A stretch of 64,000 nt of DNA from Pseudoalteromonas sp. DL-6 (GTDB lineage Bacteria; Pseudomonadota; Gammaproteobacteria; Enterobacterales; Alteromonadaceae). The notes below the pieces were generated by a model that did not search any database, was not told where the DNA came from, and was given only the letters and a program-made list of their open reading frames with translations. Position 1 is the stretch's first letter, and the number at the start of each line of letters is the position of its first letter. Made by a program: the position numbers and the translations under genes. The stretch lies in assembly GCF_004328665.1 (NCBI RefSeq), contig NZ_CP019770.1:1798001-1862000 (forward strand), in the 5' to 3' direction. Positions 51,605 to 59,842 of the stretch are shown here, piece by piece.

Positions 51605-54378
51605 AAAATTTATACGGACTGAGTAAACTCGCCCTACTAAATACCGCAGGCTATGCAAAATGTGTGATCCCACTGGATAAAAGTAGCTCGATTTGTGCCC
51701 CTAACAACACAGGTAAAAGCTCAGTAATTAATGCACTGCAGTTTCCGCTAATTAACGATTTACGCCTAACCGAGTGGGATGGCCACGATTTAGATGAAAC
51801 CCGTAAGTTTTATTTTTCATCAGATCAATCGTACATTTTATTGCAAGCCGATTTACCTCATGGCTCAGTCGTCATTGGCGTTGCTGGCTTAGGTAAAATT
51901 GCCGGTTATGCGCACCAATACTTTTGCTATCAAGGTAAGCTTGATTTAGCCCAGTACACCCAAGGCAATACCATTATTAAGTTTACCAAGCTGTTTAACC
52001 ACTTAAAGCAGCAAGGTTACAACCCAATAGAGCTTAAGGCACAAGAATTAAACGCCCTTCTGACAGGCGGAGCAACGCAATTTGACGGTGAGATCAATTT
52101 AAAAATGATCCCCCTTAACAACGTTCAAGACTCTGCAATATACAAAGAAATATTTCGTCGTATTCTTAATTTACATAAATTAGGCGCAAACGACGTTAAG
52201 CGTTTTATGTTGCGTGTGTTTGAGCGCCATATGTCAAATTCTAAGGTCGACTTTTACGAGGTTTGGCGTCGGTCGTTTGATAAAGTAAACCGCGCAAAGC
52301 GTGAATTAAAAGCGCTAGAATCAATGCAAGAGCCTATAACTGCCCTTGAATCGATGCTTGAAAACCAAACCGTGCTTAAAGGTAAACTAGCAGCATATGC
52401 GCCGAAGATTGACCAAGCACTGATTGACTTTGATGCTTACCAAGAAGAGCAGCTTAGTGAGCTCAACATCGCCCTTGAAGACATTGAGCACGAAAAGCAC
52501 GAGTTCGAACAAAAGCAAGGACTATACGTGCAACAATCGCGCGATATAGAGCGCAAGCAAACTCAAATTGAACAATGGTTTTTAGATTTCAACGCCCTTA
52601 AAAGTGAATTTGAGCTGGTTAATAAAGCCACTCTCAAAAGTAACCTAACGCAGTTAAAAAATGACTACGAGTCGTTGTCACACTCTATTACGAGTGCACA
52701 AGGGCAAAGCCTGCACACCCTTGATTACCGTATTGGTGAAACACAAAAACAAATTAAAAGCTTAAAGTTACAACTTAAAAACTTAGAATTTAATTTATTC
52801 ACCCGTATGCGTGAAGACTTATCACTGAAAGAAGTAGAAGAAATATCGCGGCTATTAAACCCCGACATTCTCTCCTTTGCCACCACCAGCAATGGCGATA
52901 TAACCATTGATGACGAAGACGCCTTTGGTGAATTTTTAGCACAGCTGAGCGAAAATGTTAAAGGCGGTGTACTCACCCTACCCGGTGCCAGTATTAAACT
53001 TAAAAAGCTCTCACCAGTACAAATGCAAAGCGGCGAAAACAAAGAGCAACTGAGCGCTCAGTTAACCGCGCTTGAGCAATCATTAAAAGAGTTTAAACAA
53101 CAGCGCGAAGTGGCCGCCAATGTTGCAGATAAGCAAAAAGAAAAAGACGCGCTATACGAGGAGCTTATGAGTGCAGAAAGTGCACTTAAACGCTTAGAGC
53201 AATTTGAAGTGATGCAACAATCGGTTGACGCCCAAGCGATGCTAAAAGAGCAGCTTTTAGCCGAGCGCGAACAAGTTGACGATTACCTACAAGATATTCA
53301 AAAAAACAGTGGCTCAATTGCTGATAGACGCTCACTAATTAAATCTAAGCAGGCGCAAATTAATCGTCAAACAGAGCGCTTACGCCAAGTTAAAACCGAG
53401 CGTATTGACCACACATTAGATTTATACAGTGGTAAAGTGACGCCTTACATGATTGATATAAAAGTCGATTTTGATAATTTAAGCGATTTAATTCATCACT
53501 TTAATAAGGACTGCCAAGAGCTACGTAATTTCGATATAAATGTACGTAATACCTATATGCATATTTATAATGCCGGTATCACCAAGTTTGATAACGAAAA
53601 CGATGAGTTTAGTAAATACCAAAAACTTATTAGCGCGTTTCATAACATTGATAACGAGCGTGATGCCGTTGAGCGCCAAGGTCGCGTTGCCCTTACCGAA
53701 GTTGCCGCCACGATTAAAGGCTTACGTGAAGATTTAGATCGCCTACGCCGTGAAATGAATAGCTTTAATAAAGGCATTAGCCAGCATCGTATTTCAAACC
53801 TGCAAGCGTTTAAAATTAATATTATCCCGCGCAAAATGTTGGTAGATAGCATTGATACTATTATCAGTACCTCTAACCAATTTGAACAAGGCGATACCCT
53901 GGATTTACTCAGCCAAGAACCTTACAGCGAAAGCGCGGTAAACGACGCAAAAGATCATTTAATTAAACTCGCCTCAGACAAAGCAGGCCTTACATTAACT
54001 GATTTATTTGATATTCGTTTTGAAGTGGTTAACCGTGCAGGTGAAACCGAGCACTTTGAAAAAATAGACTCGGCTGGCTCAAATGGTACGCGTATTACTA
54101 TTAAGCTGTTATGTGGCATGTTGTTTATTCGATATTTATTAAGCGATCAAGAACAAAACTTATACCGTATACCTATTTACATAGATGAAGCGGCTGATAT
54201 CGACCCGCAAAACCAAAAGGCAATTATAGAAACTGCCCTGAGCTTTGGCTTTGTGCCAATATTTGCCTCGGTTAAACCGCAAATAAGTTGTGATTATATT
54301 GTGCCAATTCGTTCAGTAAAAGACGGCGCACAAAACTGGGTAGATGAAAAAGATTGGATTGAGGTTGAACATAAATAA
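51601..54378 (+). CDS. mksB: MksB-type SMC ATPase
   Basis: The 925-residue protein has an N-terminal P-loop APNNTGKSS (33-41, first Gly replaced by Ala as P-loops permit), long coiled coils at about 255-380, 480-600 and 650-760 around a hinge-like region, and a C-terminal ATPase part with SAGSNGTRITIKLLCGM (signature) and IPIYIDEAADIDPQN (Walker B with Asp-Glu). It is the SMC subunit of a MksBEF/Wadjet-like condensin. The nuclease MksG/JetD, which is present in plasmid-defence versions, is not encoded next to it. Confidence 0.92.
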   Translation: MKNLYGLSKLALLNTAGYAKCVIPLDKSSSICAPNNTGKSSVINALQFPLINDLRLTEWDGHDLDETRKFYFSSDQSYILLQADLPHGSVVIGVAGLGKIAGYAHQYFCYQGKLDLAQYTQGNTIIKFTKLFNHLKQQGYNPIELKAQELNALLTGGATQFDGEINLKMIPLNNVQDSAIYKEIFRRILNLHKLGANDVKRFMLRVFERHMSNSKVDFYEVWRRSFDKVNRAKRELKALESMQEPITALESMLENQTVLKGKLAAYAPKIDQALIDFDAYQEEQLSELNIALEDIEHEKHEFEQKQGLYVQQSRDIERKQTQIEQWFLDFNALKSEFELVNKATLKSNLTQLKNDYESLSHSITSAQGQSLHTLDYRIGETQKQIKSLKLQLKNLEFNLFTRMREDLSLKEVEEISRLLNPDILSFATTSNGDITIDDEDAFGEFLAQLSENVKGGVLTLPGASIKLKKLSPVQMQSGENKEQLSAQLTALEQSLKEFKQQREVAANVADKQKEKDALYEELMSAESALKRLEQFEVMQQSVDAQAMLKEQLLAEREQVDDYLQDIQKNSGSIADRRSLIKSKQAQINRQTERLRQVKTERIDHTLDLYSGKVTPYMIDIKVDFDNLSDLIHHFNKDCQELRNFDINVRNTYMHIYNAGITKFDNENDEFSKYQKLISAFHNIDNERDAVERQGRVALTEVAATIKGLREDLDRLRREMNSFNKGISQHRISNLQAFKINIIPRKMLVDSIDTIISTSNQFEQGDTLDLLSQEPYSESAVNDAKDHLIKLASDKAGLTLTDLFDIRFEVVNRAGETEHFEKIDSAGSNGTRITIKLLCGMLFIRYLLSDQEQNLYRIPIYIDEAADIDPQNQKAIIETALSFGFVPIFASVKPQISCDYIVPIRSVKDGAQNWVDEKDWIEVEHK

Positions 54379-54483
54379 TAGTTAATTGGCTATTCATCTT
54401 AGTCAGTTACACTTATTTTAAAGATTTTAAATTACCCCCGCCCATGGTAGTTTAAACAAACGCACTTTATTGGAGCAAACGTA

Positions 54484-55035
54484 ATGAAACATATATTTAT
54501 TGTCGCAGCACTGGCATTACTAACCGCCTGTACACAAACACCCGATTGGGATTACGATAAATCAGCAAACTTTAGTAACTACAAAACGTTTGCCTGGGTA
54601 GAAAACGCGAGTCTAACCAAAGACACGAATAACTACCAAATCAGTGGGCTTATGGAAAAACGCGTTCGCAATGCGGTAAACAACCAACTAAGCCAACAGT
54701 TAGGTATGCAATTGGTTGACGTAGCGCAAGCTGATGTACTGGTTAATTACCATGCAAGTGTAGATAAAGAGCTTGAAGTTGACAGCTTTAACGTAGGCTA
54801 CGGCGCACGTTGGGGTTACTGGGGCACAGGCTTTAACCACGATGTAAGCGCGCGTGAGTACGAAGTAGGTACGCTGGTGATTGATATTATTGACCGTGAA
54901 TCAAACCAACTAATTTGGCGTGGTGCTAAAGATGGTCGTTTAAAGAAAAAACAAACCCCATCACAACGTGAAGCCACCATTAAAGAAACAGTTGCCAATA
55001 TTTTAAGCAACTTCCCGCCGAAAAAGCAGCAGTAA
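54484..55035 (+). CDS. DUF4136 lipoprotein
   Basis: The 183-residue protein has a lipobox LLTACTQ (Cys16) after a short signal. DWDYDKSANFSNYKTFAWV near 19-37 is the DUF4136 start; ADVLVNYHASVDKELEVDSF and TLVIDIIDRESNQLIWRGAK continue it. The family is found on the outer membrane of many proteobacteria, and its role is unknown. RBS GGAGC lies upstream. It is separate from the Mks operon by 105 bp. Confidence 0.9.
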   Translation: MKHIFIVAALALLTACTQTPDWDYDKSANFSNYKTFAWVENASLTKDTNNYQISGLMEKRVRNAVNNQLSQQLGMQLVDVAQADVLVNYHASVDKELEVDSFNVGYGARWGYWGTGFNHDVSAREYEVGTLVIDIIDRESNQLIWRGAKDGRLKKKQTPSQREATIKETVANILSNFPPKKQQ

Positions 55036-55051
55036 GTTTTAATTAATATTT

Positions 55052-55080
55052 AAAAAAGCTCACAGTATGTGAGCTTTTTT
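55052..55080. terminator. bidirectional terminator between lipoprotein and msrA
   Basis: AAAAAAGCTCACA / TGTGAGCTTTTTT perfect stem in the 103-bp gap between convergent genes. Confidence 0.9.
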
Positions 55081-55138
55081 CGTTTTTTGAGAGCTTTTAA
55101 AATAATTACGCGATTCGTCCGTTATTTCATCAACAAAT

Positions 55139-55645
55139 TTACGATTTATACTTGTGCAATAAATCAATTGGGATATGGCAATAATCATCTGGGTGATTGG
55201 TTAAGCGGTCTTGATGCTCGGGATCGCTAGGGACATAATTAGTCAGTGGCGCTACTTGTACCGCTATTTTTTTGGCATCATCCCGCTGGCTAATATACTC
55301 TCTGGCGATGTTTAAATGATTGCTGTCTTGGCTAAAAATGGCGGTACGGTATTTTTCGCCTACATCGTTACCTTGTTTATTGATACTGTATGGGTCAATA
55401 ATCTCAAAAAAATAGCCGATTAATTCATTTAAGGTCACTTCTTGGGCATCAAAGATGACTTTAACGCACTCGGCATAGCCATCGTATTCACCTTGTGTTG
55501 TGTTACTAGTGCCATTGGCACGCCCCGCCTCAGTAGTCACTACTCCAGGTAAATACTTCATAAATTCTTGCACGCCCCATAAGCAACCACCAGCAAAATA
55601 AAGTGTGTGCTGATTTAATGAATGACTCGATTGTTGTGTTTGCAT
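55139..55645 (-). CDS. msrA: peptide-methionine (S)-S-oxide reductase, MsrA family
   Basis: The 168-residue protein repairs oxidised methionine. FAGGCLWGVQEFMKYLPGVV contains the catalytic Cys21, where most MsrA have GCFW and this subgroup GCLW. TEAGRANGT, YDGYAECVKVIFD and FFEIIDPYSINKQGNDVGEK agree with the family order; Glu and Asp of the sulfoxide pocket are kept. A recycling Cys at the C-terminus is not seen, so it may use another donor. It is a single gene. Confidence 0.88.
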   Translation of the reverse strand: MQTQQSSHSLNQHTLYFAGGCLWGVQEFMKYLPGVVTTEAGRANGTSNTTQGEYDGYAECVKVIFDAQEVTLNELIGYFFEIIDPYSINKQGNDVGEKYRTAIFSQDSNHLNIAREYISQRDDAKKIAVQVAPLTNYVPSDPEHQDRLTNHPDDYCHIPIDLLHKYKS

Positions 55646-55847
55646 AATAAAGTGACCAATGTAAATAATTTATAGGATGCAGAGTTACTATTTTGTAACG
55701 CTAGATTTGATTATCAAATGCAGTTTTTTATCATTAATGTACAATAGCGCCCAAAATCACCCTAGCTTAGTGAGCTTACCTTATCATGTGATAAAAAGTG
55801 ATAGGTATTTAATTGTTAGCGCCATTGCATAAAATGAGAATAATGAT

Positions 55848-57701
55848 ATGAATCGTGCCCCGCACCTTATTATACCGGCCGTACTAGCCAGTATTTCAAC
55901 TGTTGCTTATGCAGAGCAGAGTAAAGAAACAGCAACCATAGAACAAATAACAATTGAAGTGTCACCCACTGCCAATAACTTACCTGTTGGTACATTTGAT
56001 TCACCTATTTCAAATTTAGAGTACGATCCGCGTGTTGACTTGCAATCACGCAATATGGCTGAAGCACAAGCTGATGTAACGATACGCGGTGGTATTTTTG
56101 AAAATACCGGCTTTAGAATCGGCAGTGCAACTCTACTCGACCCGCAGTCTGGTCACTACTTTGCAGAAATTCCTATTGCACCACAAATGCTAACGGGTGC
56201 CAGCGTATTAACCGGAGCCGATAATGCACTTAATGGCATGAATAGCTCAGTAGGTACTGTGTCATTTGCTTGGAAACCAATAACAACTGGTGGCAGTGTC
56301 TCTTTGGGCGCTGGCTCAAATGACTTCAACCTACAAACAATTCATGCAGGTGTGAGTACTCCACTTGAAGCAAACGCTAATTGGCGTATTGGTTTTGAAG
56401 GTGAATATTCGCACTCACAAAGTGATGGTTCAATTGATTTTGGCGATCATGACTTTACCCGTACTTCTGGCAGAGTGCAGTTAACTGGGAGCGATTCACA
56501 AACTGATTTATTTTACGGCTTGCAAGATAAATTTTTTGGTTGGCCAAACCTTTATACCCCATTTGGTGTAAATGAAACCGAAGACTTAGAAACTCAATTA
56601 TGGATGCTAAACCATAAACAAGCGTATGCAACCAACAGTGAATTTGAAGTATCGGCTTATTACCGCAAGCATAACGACCATTATGTTTATTCAAGAGAAA
56701 ACCCAAGCGCATTCCAAGCATTTCATGAAACACAAGTAAAATCATTGGTTGTTTCGGGTCGTCATGCGCAAACAGAGTCAGTTGCGGTTAATTACTCGGC
56801 GCAATTTATAGAAGATAGTATTGACTCCACTACCCTTGAAAATAACTTTACTTCACGTAACTACTTTAAGCTTAGTGTATTACCAGAATACACGACTGCG
56901 CTTGCAAGCGATCAGCAACTAACGGTGCGTTTAGGGGCTGCATTTGATAACACCAGTCGTGATGATTCTGAGCTATCATTGATTGGTGATGTTAGTTTCA
57001 ATACCCAAAATAACGATGGCACTGAGCGAACATTGTATTTATCGTATGCCGAGACAAGCCAAGTAGCAGGCTACACCGCCATTGGTGGTAGTGAGTCTGG
57101 GGGTTTGTTTAGAAGTAATGCTAACCTTGAACGTGAAACCACCAAAAGCTTAGAGCTGGGCTTATTGCTTGAGCAACAAAGCTGGCAGCTTAATTCCGCG
57201 CTTTTTTATCGTAAAGATAACAACCTAACCGATTGGACATTTAACTTTGATTCAAGCTCAGCACGATTTGCACAGCCGGTTGATATTGATACCACAGGCC
57301 TTGAATTTTTAGCTACTAAACAATTTGATAACGCAGAAATTATTGCCAGCTATGCGTACTTACATAAAACAGAAACCTACGGTGCTGAAAATATTGATGC
57401 TAGCTTTTATGCCTTAAATTTTCCTGATCATCGTGTAACACTCGGTGCAATTTGGAACCCAACGGATATATTAGAGTTTCGAGTAGATAATGAGTGGCGT
57501 AAACAACATAAAAATGCGCTGCGCCGTTCAGGTGACGAGGCGTTATTTACTCAGCTGACGGTAAAAATAACTCCACCAGCCCTGCCTAACTTCTTTATTA
57601 GTCTTGCAGCTGATAACTTATGGGATGAGTCGTTTGAAGAAATTCCAGGTACGCCAGGGCGCGGCGAGCAATATACGCTAAGTGCCACGTATAGCTGGTA
57701 A
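55848..57701 (+). CDS. TonB-dependent receptor, small plug-and-barrel type
   Basis: The 617-residue protein has a signal peptide ending near AYAEQ, a TonB-box-like IEQITIEVSPT near 32-42, a plug domain with VTIRGGIFENTGFRIGSATL and GADNALNGMNSSVGTVSFAW, and a beta-barrel ending YTLSATYSW. At about 617 residues it is close to the size of the vitamin B12/BtuB-like receptors, but the substrate is not clear. A hairpin terminator follows, and then repeat elements. Confidence 0.9.
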   Translation: MNRAPHLIIPAVLASISTVAYAEQSKETATIEQITIEVSPTANNLPVGTFDSPISNLEYDPRVDLQSRNMAEAQADVTIRGGIFENTGFRIGSATLLDPQSGHYFAEIPIAPQMLTGASVLTGADNALNGMNSSVGTVSFAWKPITTGGSVSLGAGSNDFNLQTIHAGVSTPLEANANWRIGFEGEYSHSQSDGSIDFGDHDFTRTSGRVQLTGSDSQTDLFYGLQDKFFGWPNLYTPFGVNETEDLETQLWMLNHKQAYATNSEFEVSAYYRKHNDHYVYSRENPSAFQAFHETQVKSLVVSGRHAQTESVAVNYSAQFIEDSIDSTTLENNFTSRNYFKLSVLPEYTTALASDQQLTVRLGAAFDNTSRDDSELSLIGDVSFNTQNNDGTERTLYLSYAETSQVAGYTAIGGSESGGLFRSNANLERETTKSLELGLLLEQQSWQLNSALFYRKDNNLTDWTFNFDSSSARFAQPVDIDTTGLEFLATKQFDNAEIIASYAYLHKTETYGAENIDASFYALNFPDHRVTLGAIWNPTDILEFRVDNEWRKQHKNALRRSGDEALFTQLTVKITPPALPNFFISLAADNLWDESFEEIPGTPGRGEQYTLSATYSW

Positions 57702-57708
57702 CTTTATC

Positions 57709-57737
57709 GCTCAGCGAGGGCTTACCCCACGCTGAGC
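57709..57737 (+). terminator. terminator after the second TonB receptor
   Basis: GCTCAGCG / CGCTGAGC 8-bp stem followed by TTATCTTTT. Confidence 0.75.
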
Positions 57738-57812
57738 TTATCTTTTAAGTTGAAATAAGAAACAGACCAGTAGAAAGCTGAATCAGAAACTTCATTTCTC
57801 AGCCCTTCCTAA

Positions 57813-57905
57813 GTATTCTAAAAGCGCAGGCCTCTTCGCCCTCTTTGTGCATTGATAATTTAAAAATTATGAACTGAAAGAATTGAATGAGAAGTAAATG
57901 AGGTA
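57813..57905. repeat. copy of the dispersed 120-bp repeat family
   Basis: TCTAAAAGCGCAGGCCTCTT and CGCCCTCTTTGTGCAT match the first block of the 15107-15545 array; GAATGAGAAGTAAATGAGG about 40 bp later matches its second block. The middle differs. Confidence 0.75.
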
Positions 57906-57980
57906 ACGCTAGCGACAATGCTAAGTGGATACTTAATTGTCTTCTCTGAGTAAGGGTTTTAGAAACACAAAGTCAGTGTC

Positions 57981-58177
57981 TAACCTGAACTCTGGTTAAG
58001 AAATTTACTAACATATCGAATCAAAATGATATTTATGTTTATTTTCTCAAGCTAGAGATTTTTAGTGAAAACAAGGCGAAATTACGCGTCGAAAGCTCGC
58101 CTATTGCAAGTAAATTCAACGCAGTTAGCGCTGCAAATAGCTGCTTGAGATGGATTTATTACCCGGAGTTCAGGTTA
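57981..58177. repeat. MITE-like element, 197 bp, with 15-bp inverted ends
   Basis: Left end TAACCTGAACTCTGG (57981-57995) and right end CCGGAGTTCAGGTTA (58163-58177) are reverse complements at 14 of 15 positions. There is no reading frame of note inside. A shorter palindrome of similar ends occurs at 18114-18151. Confidence 0.75.
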
Positions 58178-58231
58178 TCAACACTTTTCAAGCATATTAA
58201 TTGTAAATATATGTGTATTTAATACAATAAA

Positions 58232-58495
58232 TTAGGTTAATTGCTCTAACTCGGTAATTAACGTTAATGCTTGTTCATTGGTCGTTCCGCATACATCTAA
58301 CGTGGCGCTAAAATCACTGCACACTTTTGGGCGTGACTCATCACCAAATAGCTTACATAAATTACGCTCATCCAGCTGAATACAACGTTCTCCGGCCTTT
58401 TTACCGTTTGGCATACCTGGTATTGGCGAGCTAATACTTGGCGCAATACAACATGCTCCGCAGCCTAAACGGCACGCCATTGATTGTGTTTTCAT
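58232..58495 (-). CDS. YkgJ-family cysteine cluster protein
   Basis: Start at ATG 58495 (87 residues; GAGG upstream); the open frame extends 8 codons. MACRLGCGACCIAPSISS, then RCIQLDERNLCKLFGDESRP and VCSDF, contain the CxxxCxxCC set of the YkgJ (UPF0153) family, which binds zinc or iron-sulphur. Role unknown. It stands alone. Confidence 0.88.
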   Translation of the reverse strand: MKTQSMACRLGCGACCIAPSISSPIPGMPNGKKAGERCIQLDERNLCKLFGDESRPKVCSDFSATLDVCGTTNEQALTLITELEQLT

Positions 58496-58666
58496 TCTAA
58501 CCTCAGTAATAAATTTCAATTATATTGTTGCTGCTTTGTACATAAATAGCGCGCTTCGTTCTATTTGTAACCGCTTTGTGCAATGACTTGTTACATCTTC
58601 AAACACACTGTAAACACTTTATTGCGTATCATTAGCCCATCAGCACAATTTATTAAGGGATGCCCT

Positions 58667-59839
58667 GTGGCGACTAAAAAACAAATAATACTTCCTATCG
58701 CAGTCCTTGTTGGTGGCATTGGCCTCGCAGCAGGCTTTTCTGCAATGAAAAAACCACCAGAAGAAAAACCAGTACAAGATACTCGCCCTTTGGTTGCAGC
58801 ACAACCAGTTCATCTTGATGCAATTACCCTCGATGTGAAATCGTACGGTATTGTGCAACCAAAAGACCGTACTGAGCTAATTGCTCAGGTAAGTGGCCAA
58901 GTTATTTCAGTTGCAGGACAATTTGTTGAAGGTGCCTTTGTAAAGCAAGGTGACATTTTAGCACGAATTGATCCAAATGATTACGAAGCTGATTTAATTG
59001 AAGCTCAGGCAGGCCTTGCCCAAGCAAGCTCAGCACTCGAAATTGAACGCGCGCAAGCGCATGTTGCTAAAGCCGAATGGGAACGCATTAAAGCCGACTC
59101 AAGTGATATCACCGCCTCTGCGCTGTATTTGCGTAAACCGCAATTAGCCGAAAAAATGGCGCGATATCGCTCAGCACAAGCGAGTGTAAAACGTGCTAAA
59201 CGTAATTTAGAACGCACTTATATTAAAGCCCCCTACGATGCGATTATAAACGAGCGTAGCATTAGTTTAGGCTCGGTAGTTAATCCTGGTAATAGCTTTG
59301 GTTCTCTTAGCTCAACTGAGGTTGCCGAGGTGCGTCTACCGGTTACCGATAAAGAGCTGCAATACCTTAATAAGGGTGGCATAGGTGCAACAGTTAAGTT
59401 TAATGCGCAATATGCAGGTAAAGAAACCACATGGCAGGCTAAAGTGGTTCGCAGCGAAGGTGTGATTGATCAGAAAAGCCGTATGAGCTATTTGGTTGCT
59501 CAGCTTCAAACCCCGTATGAAGGGGCTCAGCCACTTCGTTTTGGCTCATACATTAACGCTACTATTGAAGGCCGCGCCGTTAATGGCGCTATTGTAGTCC
59601 CTCATCATCTGGTTAAAAATAATAAAATTGCAGTGCTAAACGATGATTTAACTCTGTCATTTAAAACACTCAATATTATTCGCGAACAAGATGGCATGGT
59701 CATCGCAAATCAAGGCTTAGCAGAGGGAGAGCAACTAATTACTTCTGCACTTGAATACCCAACCGAAGGAATGGCAGTAAAAATAGAAGATACAGTGACA
59801 AAGCCAGACGTTACTCAACTTGCGTTAAAAGGAGAGTAA
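58667..59839 (+). CDS. RND efflux periplasmic adaptor (HlyD/MexA family)
   Basis: I start at GTG 58667 (390 residues) with AAGGGA 6 nt upstream; the frame is open to 58583 but the first 28 residues there lack membrane-anchor character. A helix (QIILPIAVLVGGIGLAAGF) anchors the protein. VSGQVISVAGQFVEGAFVKQ then GDILARIDPNDYEADLIEAQ is the lipoyl/hairpin domain, with an alpha-helical hairpin at about 105-170 and ERTYIKAPYDAIINERSISL as the returning lipoyl strand. It links the inner-membrane pump to an outer-membrane channel. The pump gene follows after 3 bp. Confidence 0.93.
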   Translation: MATKKQIILPIAVLVGGIGLAAGFSAMKKPPEEKPVQDTRPLVAAQPVHLDAITLDVKSYGIVQPKDRTELIAQVSGQVISVAGQFVEGAFVKQGDILARIDPNDYEADLIEAQAGLAQASSALEIERAQAHVAKAEWERIKADSSDITASALYLRKPQLAEKMARYRSAQASVKRAKRNLERTYIKAPYDAIINERSISLGSVVNPGNSFGSLSSTEVAEVRLPVTDKELQYLNKGGIGATVKFNAQYAGKETTWQAKVVRSEGVIDQKSRMSYLVAQLQTPYEGAQPLRFGSYINATIEGRAVNGAIVVPHHLVKNNKIAVLNDDLTLSFKTLNIIREQDGMVIANQGLAEGEQLITSALEYPTEGMAVKIEDTVTKPDVTQLALKGE

Positions 59840-59842
59840 ACG

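Larger units (their letters stand above)
57702..58231. other. 530-bp intergenic region holding terminator and two repeat elements
   Basis: Contains the receptor terminator (57709-57737), a copy of the dispersed 120-bp family (57813-57905) and a 197-bp element with terminal inverted repeats (57981-58177). No credible gene is present. Confidence 0.8.

Noticed and set aside
54379..55700. A jetD/mksG nuclease after mksB
   Set aside because: The next genes are a DUF4136 lipoprotein and msrA, neither of which has nuclease or toprim features.
55835..55849. TGAGAATAATGATAT before the second TonB receptor as a Fur box
   Set aside because: It matches the Fur consensus at only about 10 of 14 positions and overlaps the ribosome binding site and start codon; the GAGAA RBS explains it better.
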